From Alphaproteobacteria bacterium (lineage in GTDB: Bacteria; Myxococcota_A; UBA796; GCA-2862545), in assembly GCA_020632925.1 (NCBI GenBank), contig JACKER010000089.1, positions 1 through 5,270 on the forward strand: a stretch of DNA of 5,270 nt, given 5' to 3'. The position numbers and the translations under genes were made by a program. Shown here in pieces: positions 1 to 5,270 of this stretch (the first letter of the stretch is position 1; the number at the start of each line of letters is the position of its first letter). The notes beneath the pieces are model-generated. The model saw only the letters and a list, made by a program, of their open reading frames with translations, made no database searches and was not told where the DNA came from.

Positions 1-2
1 AG

Positions 3-191
3 CTGACTCACACCGAGGCACCCACCCCACCACACGGTGGCCCGGTACAGCGCGTCCACGCCGCTGGTCATCGCGCCCCCCAGCAGCGCCGCGCCCACCA
101 GGACGTGGAGCACGAACACCAGGACCAACCCCAGGGCCGCTTGCAGCATCGCGACGACGCGGCTGGCTCCGGGCCGCTCGGAGCCGCTCAC
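3..191 (-). CDS. N-terminus of a membrane protein, cut by the left window edge
   Basis: The frame starts at GTG 191-189, which shares the four bases GTGA with the stop of the giant lipoprotein gene, and stays open for 63 codons to the window edge. The first 11 residues are polar and contain two Arg. A long hydrophobic segment follows at about residues 12-40 (MLQAALGLVLVFVLHVLVGA at 15-34), then a short loop with Asp46 and Arg50, and a second hydrophobic stretch begins at about 51 (TVWWGGCLG). This looks like a multi-pass inner-membrane protein or one with an N-terminal anchor. An alternative start is the ATG at 149-147, which would drop the polar leader. Neither start has a convincing Shine-Dalgarno, which fits translational coupling to the upstream gene. 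I do not recognise the family, and too little is present to name it. Confidence 0.72.
   Translation of the reverse strand, partial: MSGSERPGASRVVAMLQAALGLVLVFVLHVLVGAALLGGAMTSGVDALYRATVWWGGCLGVSQ
188..191 (-). promoter_or_regulatory. GTGA stop/start overlap (translational coupling)
   Basis: Read on the minus strand, the GTG start of the membrane-protein gene and the TGA stop of the lipoprotein gene share these four bases. No Shine-Dalgarno is visible upstream, so reinitiation by ribosomes finishing the lipoprotein is the likely mode of translation. This implies a shared mRNA. Confidence 0.7.
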
Positions 192-3100
192 GGGACGCGC
201 GTGACGACGAGGGTATCCGTACCCACCACCTGGCCGGCGAGGTCCACCGCGGTGAGGTCGACCGGGTTGGGGCCGAGGAGCAGCGGCACCGTCACCTGCC
301 AGGTGCGGTCGTCGAGCCAGGTCACCTCCAGCGGATCGGGCGAGCCGCTCCACCACAGCTCGCGCACGTCGATCCAGCCGTCGCCCTCGAGCGTCGCGGC
401 GGCCGAGGCCGTCGAGAACCCGACGCCACCATTCGTGGTGATCGCGAACGGGACGACGGGGTAGCGGCGGAGCACCGCGTCCGGCGAGCCCGAGAGCACC
501 CAGTCGGCCCGAGCGTGCATCTGGGCGCAGTTCCCCGCGAAGTCCTGCGCCGGGAGCAGGGCCCCCACCTCCGCGCAGTCCGCGTCCAGCGCGGCGGGCA
601 GGAAGCCGCGGTCCACCAGGTCGAACAGGTGTTGGTAGTAGGTGCGCCGCCACAGCGGGTCGGCGGTGATGCGGCGCAGGTCGGCGTTGCCGAACACCGG
701 CATCGTCGTGCTGCCGAAGAAGTCGAGATCGTGCGGGAAGTAGAGCATCCGCCCGTCGTCGGGTCGCCGGTAGAACCGCGCGTTGTGCTGCGCGCCGTCC
801 CCGCCGTAGTTGTCCACGGCACCCGCCATCGTCGCGAACGCAAAGCCCCGTAGCCACTGGTCCACGTCGATCACGTTGTCCAGCGCCAGCGAGAACGCCG
901 GGTCCGCCAGCGCGAACGTCCGCCCGAGCCTCATGATCGGCTCGTGGTCGTCGCGATCCTCGTGGTTCTGCAGCTCGAAGGTCCAGCGCCAGGCCTCGGG
1001 GTCGGGGCCGAGATCGGTCAGCGGCGTGCCCACCACGCTGTCGGGCTGCGGCAGCTTCTGGCCCTGCGGGGTGCGGTCGTCGGTGGTGAGTGGGTAGTAG
1101 ATGAGCTCGTAGTCGTACTCCTCGCCGTCGGCGCCGTCGGCGTACTGGTTGTCGAGCACGAGATCGGACAGCCGGTCGATCTGCAGCTCGACGGGGCCGG
1201 TGTGCTCCGCGCGCGGGGTGACGGCCCAGCCGAGATCGTTGAGCTCGGCCGACACCAGCCCCACCCGCCCGGCGACGAGGTTCAGCAGGAACTCGCGCTG
1301 CCCGAAGCTCACGCCCTGGCTCCGGTCGAGCAGGACCGTGCGCTGGCTGCCGCGGAACGGCGTGTCACGCGGGAACTGCAGGCCGTAGCCGAGCCGAACG
1401 GTCTCGGGTCGCCCGCGCTCGCTGCCCTTGGGACGCACGCCCACGTCGTAGACCACCCGCGCGTCGTCGATCACCACGGTGGCGCCGAGCCGGTCGTTGC
1501 TCATCAGGTTCGGCGGGTCGAGCATCCAGTCGCTGTCCGCGTCCGTCATGATCAGACGCACGACGTGCAGCCCGGGGTCGGGCTCGGCGTCGTCGAAGCG
1601 CACGAGCGCCCGGGAGTCCGGCCCGCCCGCCGGGAAGTCCGCCGTGACGCCGAGCCCGTCCTCGGCCTGGAGGTAGAACTGGACCACCGTGCCCGCGGGC
1701 CGGCCCGCCAGCACCCCGCTCCACGACCGGCCGTCGCCCGTGACCATCGGCGTGGGCGCGAACGGCCCGCCCGACACCGACGTCCACAGTGTGACGCCGG
1801 CCACCCCGTCGGGGTCGGACACCACGGCGCTCACGGTCACGGGCTCCCCCGGGGACGGCGCCGCCACGTCCTGCCGGAGGTCCGAGAACGTCGGCCCGAC
1901 CGCCCTCGCCTGCCCGTTGGGCCGACCCGGCGTCCCCCAGGTGTCGGGGCGCGGGACGCGGGTGACGCGCGGCAGCCGCTGGAAGTAGAGCCGCGAGTGC
2001 AGCAGGTGGCTCCCCGACACCCAGCGCGCGCGGAAGCGGATGACGTACGGGACGGTCGAGATGCGCTGGCGCAGCGTCGTCTCGGCGTGGTTGTGCATGT
2101 GCTCGGTCGGCCCGGTGGCGACGAGATCCAGCACCAGGTTCGACGGGTCGTCCGGGTCCGGCACGATGCGGCTGTGGCGGTGGTTGCCGATCAGACGCCA
2201 GGCGTCCGCGTCGTCGAAGGTCCCGTTGCGCACCATCTCCTGCGGTGATCCCTGGGGATCGCGGATCACGCTCAGGTCGTCGATCAGGACCTCGCCCTCT
2301 TCGAGCAGCCCGAGCACGAGCTCGTCCCACTGGCCGTCCGGGCCGACCGCGCTCGGATCGGCGGTCCCCGCGATCACCACCTGGGTCCACGCCGCCCCCG
2401 CGCTCTCGTCGCTCGCCGCCCAGCTCTCCGCCGCCGTCCCGTCCGCCCACGGATCCAGCCGCTCGAGCGTGGAGCCGCCGCCGTCCGCCGCCGAGGGCCA
2501 GCGCCCGCCGTCCGCGTAGCGCACCTCGTCGACCGGGTTCCCGCGCGCGTCCCGCAGCAGGATGCGGTCCGTCGCGTTGTCCAGCGAGCCCTCGAAGTCG
2601 CCGACGACGTCGATGCCGGGCACCTCGGCGCGCAGCGCGGCCGCGTCCCGCGCGACCACCAGGTACGCCCCCGGCGCGAGCACGGTCCCCTCGGGGAAGG
2701 TGTACCGGACGGCGTCGACGAGCTGCCAGCCCGAGAGATCGACCGGCGTGTCCCCGCGCCCGAACAGCTCGATCCACTCGTCGGGGCGCTCGGTGAACGG
2801 CGTCCCCTCCTCGTCGAGCGGGGCCCGGTGGTACGCGATCTCGTGGATGGCGACGCGGTCCTCGACCGCGACCGCGTTGGGCTCGCCCGGGGTGGCGCGG
2901 ACGGGCACCCGCCACGGACCGTCGTCCCCCAGGCGCGCGTGCCCGCGCTCGTCCACGCGCACCGCGTCCAGCAGCTCGCCGTCGGCCTCCGCCAGCACCA
3001 GCACGTCGCCCGCGTCCGGCGGTGGATCGAGGGAGATCGCCGACAGTCCGACGGGCAGTGCCGGCAGCGCCCAGCCCTCCCCGGACGACGAGCGCAGGAC

Positions 3101-4906
3101 GAGCCCGCCCGGATCGTGGTCCGCGAGCAGGTCGACGCGGAACGGCTCGGTCCCGGCGGCGGGCACCTCGGAGAGCACCACCGGCGGAGCGAGCGTGTCC
3201 GGCGCGATCCGGGCCTCCACGGCGCACGCGAAGCGCAGGTCCTCGTCCGGATCGGTGGTCGCCTGGTGGACCTCGACCGCGAGCACGTTGTCGCCGGGGA
3301 CCAGCGCGGTGCCGGGGAGGGTGGCGACGAAGCCGGGGTCGCCCGTGACCTCGGTGCTGGCGAGTGTGCTGTCGGTCAGCGGCCCGGCGGGGAGCCCCTT
3401 CCGGAGGACCTCCGTGCCGTTGACGGTGAAGGCGGCGCCATCGTCGAGGTCGCAGTCCAGCGCGAGCGTGGTGCGAGCGGGGTCGCCGTCGAACGTGAAG
3501 CCCACGCGGAAGCGCGCGGTCGTGGGCGCGGCGCCGAGGTCCGTCGCAGCCCCGTCGAGCAGCGGGTCGACCGAGCGCAGCAGCGCCCAGGTGTCCTGGG
3601 TGTTCGTGACGGAGACATCGCCGAAGGTGTCGGGCCAGACGTACCGCGTGGACGGGTCGAACGAGGCGCCGAGCGTCGCGCCCCAGGGTGCCGACGACGG
3701 GGGCGCCTCGACCGCGGGCACCCGCCAGGCGCCGAGCTGCTCCGAGAGCCCGGCGACCGCGGACACCACCGCCTCCGACGGCGGAGCGGCAGCACCCACG
3801 GCGGGGGCGGTCCCAGGCGGCCCGAGCGTCCAGTCGAAGGTGTCGGCCGAGGTCCCGACGAGGCCCGAGGGCAGCTCCACCTCCGCGATGGCCATCTGCG
3901 CCCCGCCGTTCGAGCCGCTCGCCTCCCAGGCCGCGAGGAACAGGTGGTCCGTCGGGAGCACGGTCGCGCGGACGGTCGTGGTGCGTGTCCAGTCGCCCGC
4001 CGCGTCGTCGCCCACCCGCCGCAGCCCCGCGCCGTCCGCCTCCCCCAGGTAGACCGCGCAGTCGTTGTCCGCGGTGAACCGGATCGTGGCGCTCACGGCG
4101 GGCGCCGGGCCCGCGTACAGCGGCGCCTCCACGCGTTCCCAGCCGCTGTCGTCGTAGGTCGGATCGGCCCACCCGGGATCGACGGGGTCCGCGGAGAAGG
4201 CCCAGGTGGCGTCGCGCGGCACGAGCGGCACGACGACCGGCGGCGCGTCCGGATCCACCTCGTTCGGCGCCCCCGGCGTCCCCCCGAGCCGGCGCCCGAC
4301 CGTCCAGGCCTCGGCGCGGTCGCCCGGGCCGTCCGCGCGGATCTTGGCCAGCGCGTACCCGGTGCCGTCCGCCCCCGCGGGCCACGGGTCGTCCGCCCCG
4401 TACGCCACCGAGTCGATGCGGCGGCCGCCGTTGGAGAACAGATCGATCCGCTCCCCGTCGTCGTCCAGGCGCCCCGTCCACGGACCGAGCGACGGGATCC
4501 GCGAGGGATCGGAGCTCACGACCAGGGTCCCCCGAGCGGGGATGCGGGTGCCCTCGGGGAACGCGAAGTCCACCGCCCCGCGCAGGGACCAGCCCGTGAG
4601 CTCGAGGCTCACGACCGCCGGGTTGGTCAGCTCGATCCACTCGAGCTCGTCGCCGGGGCCGGCGTCGAACAGGATCTCGGTGATGGCGACGGACCCTGGC
4701 GTACGCACCTCGCTGCGCGACCACGGCTCGAGCGGCGGCGGGGGCGTGGTGGGCTCGGTGGTCGGCGTCTCCCCGGTGTGGCCCGGGGTCGTGACGTCGT
4801 CGTCGTCATCGTCGTCGTCCCCGTGCCACGGGACGGGCACCGAGACCCGGTCGTCGGTGTCTCGGCAGGCGAGGAGGAAGGCGAGCGCGAAGGGGGCCGA
4901 CCGCAC
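188..4906 (-). CDS. Giant lipoprotein with lamin-tail domains and a CotH kinase domain (1572 aa)
   Basis: Predicted surface-anchored member of the CotH kinase family with lamin tail domains (LTD). Visible order: lipoprotein signal peptide 1-13 with lipidated Cys14; Asp8 and Thr/Pro-rich tether 29-60; LTD 72-216 (TEILF, EWIELTNP, LTGWSL, GGTPGAPN); galactose-binding-like beta module 229-355; a second such module about 391-567 (NGTEVLRKGLPAG, NVLAVEVHQ); divergent LTD 573-678; LTD 683-836 (HEIAYH, EWIELF, DLSGWQL); carbohydrate-binding-like module 838-975; Ig-like module 1003-1106; CotH kinase-like domain about 1112-1475; C-terminal beta domain 1483-1572. The GTG at 4906 is preferred because it puts a hydrophobic stretch directly before the lipobox LLAC. 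The frame is open to an ATG at 5107, but that extension is compositionally odd, lies over the upstream gene and would bury the signal peptide. The ribosome binding site is weak: a G-run about 14 nt upstream. Domain identity is firm; substrate and biological role are unknown. Confidence 0.93.
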   Translation of the reverse strand: MRSAPFALAFLLACRDTDDRVSVPVPWHGDDDDDDDDVTTPGHTGETPTTEPTTPPPPLEPWSRSEVRTPGSVAITEILFDAGPGDELEWIELTNPAVVSLELTGWSLRGAVDFAFPEGTRIPARGTLVVSSDPSRIPSLGPWTGRLDDDGERIDLFSNGGRRIDSVAYGADDPWPAGADGTGYALAKIRADGPGDRAEAWTVGRRLGGTPGAPNEVDPDAPPVVVPLVPRDATWAFSADPVDPGWADPTYDDSGWERVEAPLYAGPAPAVSATIRFTADNDCAVYLGEADGAGLRRVGDDAAGDWTRTTTVRATVLPTDHLFLAAWEASGSNGGAQMAIAEVELPSGLVGTSADTFDWTLGPPGTAPAVGAAAPPSEAVVSAVAGLSEQLGAWRVPAVEAPPSSAPWGATLGASFDPSTRYVWPDTFGDVSVTNTQDTWALLRSVDPLLDGAATDLGAAPTTARFRVGFTFDGDPARTTLALDCDLDDGAAFTVNGTEVLRKGLPAGPLTDSTLASTEVTGDPGFVATLPGTALVPGDNVLAVEVHQATTDPDEDLRFACAVEARIAPDTLAPPVVLSEVPAAGTEPFRVDLLADHDPGGLVLRSSSGEGWALPALPVGLSAISLDPPPDAGDVLVLAEADGELLDAVRVDERGHARLGDDGPWRVPVRATPGEPNAVAVEDRVAIHEIAYHRAPLDEEGTPFTERPDEWIELFGRGDTPVDLSGWQLVDAVRYTFPEGTVLAPGAYLVVARDAAALRAEVPGIDVVGDFEGSLDNATDRILLRDARGNPVDEVRYADGGRWPSAADGGGSTLERLDPWADGTAAESWAASDESAGAAWTQVVIAGTADPSAVGPDGQWDELVLGLLEEGEVLIDDLSVIRDPQGSPQEMVRNGTFDDADAWRLIGNHRHSRIVPDPDDPSNLVLDLVATGPTEHMHNHAETTLRQRISTVPYVIRFRARWVSGSHLLHSRLYFQRLPRVTRVPRPDTWGTPGRPNGQARAVGPTFSDLRQDVAAPSPGEPVTVSAVVSDPDGVAGVTLWTSVSGGPFAPTPMVTGDGRSWSGVLAGRPAGTVVQFYLQAEDGLGVTADFPAGGPDSRALVRFDDAEPDPGLHVVRLIMTDADSDWMLDPPNLMSNDRLGATVVIDDARVVYDVGVRPKGSERGRPETVRLGYGLQFPRDTPFRGSQRTVLLDRSQGVSFGQREFLLNLVAGRVGLVSAELNDLGWAVTPRAEHTGPVELQIDRLSDLVLDNQYADGADGEEYDYELIYYPLTTDDRTPQGQKLPQPDSVVGTPLTDLGPDPEAWRWTFELQNHEDRDDHEPIMRLGRTFALADPAFSLALDNVIDVDQWLRGFAFATMAGAVDNYGGDGAQHNARFYRRPDDGRMLYFPHDLDFFGSTTMPVFGNADLRRITADPLWRRTYYQHLFDLVDRGFLPAALDADCAEVGALLPAQDFAGNCAQMHARADWVLSGSPDAVLRRYPVVPFAITTNGGVGFSTASAAATLEGDGWIDVRELWWSGSPDPLEVTWLDDRTWQVTVPLLLGPNPVDLTAVDLAGQVVGTDTLVVTRVP
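482..1573 (-). other. CotH-type protein kinase-like domain (residues 1112-1475)
   Basis: This part of the giant protein carries the hallmarks of the long LTD-associated CotH subfamily: GVRPKGSERGR at 1156-1166; YDYELIYYPLTT at about 1264-1275; VIDVDQWLRGFAF at 1345-1357; VDNYGGDGAQHNARFY at 1364-1379; and LYFPHDLDFFG at 1388-1398. CotH proteins are atypical secretory-type kinases; spore-coat CotH phosphorylates CotB and CotG. The DLD at 1393-1395 is the likely metal-binding motif, and Asp1365 is a candidate catalytic Asp. The Lys usually found after the RG-S motif in canonical CotH is not obvious here; the matching stretch reads VRLGYGLQF. Activity and substrate therefore remain open. Confidence 0.85.
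4796..4819 (-). repeat. Asp codon microsatellite (eight tandem GAY codons)
   Basis: Seven GAC codons and one GAT in a row encode Asp30-Asp37 just after the lipid anchor, directly before a Thr/Pro tether (residues 38-58). Such acidic runs are common in the tethers of myxobacterial surface lipoproteins. A tandem trinucleotide is prone to length change by slippage, but any change would stay in frame and alter only the length of the linker. Confidence 0.9.
4865..4906 (-). other. Lipoprotein signal peptide with lipobox
   Basis: From the GTG at 4906 the product begins with one Arg (R2), then a hydrophobic core (APFALAFLL), then Ala-Cys. LLAC matches the lipobox consensus, with Cys14 as the lipidated residue. 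The Cys is followed by a charged, disordered stretch (RDTDDR). This predicts export by Sec and anchoring of the mature protein by lipid, most likely at the outer membrane. The signal peptide is short but within the range for type II signals. Confidence 0.82.
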
Positions 4907-4958
4907 GCCACCATCGTACGCCCCCCGCGGAACGCCCTCCAACGACCCGGCGAACGCG
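4907..4958 (-). other. 52-nt gap upstream of the lipoprotein gene
   Basis: The gap between the upstream stop and the GTG at 4906 contains GGAGG (4940-4936), too far from the start to act as its ribosome binding site, and a run of six G (4926-4921) about 14 nt before the start. An ATG at 4914-4912 is out of frame with the lipoprotein. I see no stem-loop terminator and no convincing promoter, so read-through from the upstream gene is plausible. Confidence 0.5.
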
Positions 4959-5270
4959 TCACCGGGGGACGCCTCCGATGCTGCCGATGTCGGCTGCCGT
5001 CCCTCCGCTCGTGGGCTCCGGTTCGGGCGCCGGGAGCGGGGCGACGTCGCGGAAGACCCTGTCGATGTCCCCCACGTCCGTGTCGTCGCTCCACAGGTCG
5101 CCGGCATCCGTTCCCGAACCCGACCTCCCGATGATCTGGAGCAACAGCCTGCTCTTCTCGGCCACCGCGCGCTTCAGCTCCTCCCGGCGCGCCGCCTCGT
5201 CCGCGGCCAGCTCCTCCGCCGACGGCGGGACGGTGCAGGTCGCGTCGCCGATCGTCCACGAGGACCGGCT
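4959..5270 (-). CDS. C-terminal part of an unrecognised protein, weakly AgmX/PglI-like; start outside window
   Basis: The last 103 codons of a minus-strand gene, ending in TGA at 4961-4959. The frame is open to the right edge, so the GTG at 5165 is not needed as a start. Residues counted from the edge: TIGDATC at 6-12; a charged helix at about 17-47, rich in Glu, Ala and Arg and ending LLLQIIG; a Gly/Ser/Asp segment (DLWSDD at 58-63, GDIDRVF at 67-73); then a Pro/Glu and Gly-rich tail (ADIGSIGG at 93-100). The pattern of helix, then 'IG-Gly/Ser', then 'DLW/DID', then Gly-rich linker recalls the region before the C-terminal TonB-like domain of myxobacterial AgmX/PglI-type proteins. That is only a memory-based resemblance. 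If correct, the protein stops before the expected C-terminal domain. It lies 52 nt upstream of the lipoprotein gene on the same strand. A lower-probability alternative is a generic low-complexity secreted or regulatory protein. Confidence 0.6.
   Translation of the reverse strand, partial: SRSSWTIGDATCTVPPSAEELAADEAARREELKRAVAEKSRLLLQIIGRSGSGTDAGDLWSDDTDVGDIDRVFRDVAPLPAPEPEPTSGGTAADIGSIGGVPR

Noticed and set aside
105..464. Plus-strand open frame of 119 codons near the left edge
   Set aside because: It is antisense to the lipoprotein C-terminus and to the membrane-protein start, with low-complexity Ser/Thr/Pro content and no motif.
944..2248. Plus-strand open frame of 434 codons
   Set aside because: It is antisense to the CotH and Ig-like regions. 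The protein is His/Arg/Val-rich low complexity with no recognisable motif, so it is a shadow of the real gene.
1365..4724. Minus-strand open frame of 1119 codons in a second frame
   Set aside because: It overlaps the lipoprotein frame completely, and its product is almost all Arg, Gly and Ala. The overlapping frame has clear LTD and CotH motifs.
4907..5107. N-terminal extension of the lipoprotein to the ATG at 5107
   Set aside because: It would add 67 Ser/Arg/Thr-rich residues before a perfect lipobox signal peptide and would overlap the end of the upstream gene in another frame. The GTG at 4906 is much more likely.
2828..5134. Plus-strand open frame of 768 codons
   Set aside because: It lies antisense to the giant lipoprotein gene. 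Its product is rich in Arg, Gly and Val with no domain or hydrophobic pattern, as expected from the complement of GC-rich codons.

Overview
The window is very GC-rich (roughly 70% by eye) and codes almost entirely on the minus strand. Third codon positions are strongly G/C-biased, which makes the other frames long and open. A secreted lipoprotein with an Asp/Thr/Pro tether and a lamin-tail plus CotH-kinase architecture, next to a small Gly/Asp-rich protein, suggests a Myxococcota-like (former Deltaproteobacteria) bacterium, probably environmental. This assignment is inferred from composition and protein style, because the window has no marker gene.

Layout in transcription order (right to left). 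(1) The last 103 codons of a gene enter from the right edge and stop at 4959. It has a charged helix followed by a Gly/Asp/Pro-rich tail and vaguely resembles the linker region of myxobacterial AgmX/PglI-type proteins. (2) After a 52-nt gap comes one giant gene (4906 to 188, 1572 aa). It encodes a predicted lipoprotein with three lamin-tail-like domains, two galactose-binding-like beta modules, a carbohydrate-binding-like module, an Ig-like module, a CotH-type protein kinase-like domain and a C-terminal beta domain. (3) The stop of the giant gene overlaps a GTG start by four bases (GTGA). This begins a membrane protein that runs off the left edge after 63 codons.

The three genes are probably one transcription unit, and the last two are probably translationally coupled. 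A reasonable reading is a cell-surface lipoprotein kinase or adhesin made together with an inner-membrane protein of unknown role. No tRNA, rRNA, CRISPR, insertion sequence or clear terminator was seen. The most notable items are the giant CotH/LTD lipoprotein itself, its non-canonical kinase motifs, the coupled membrane protein and the eight-Asp tether.
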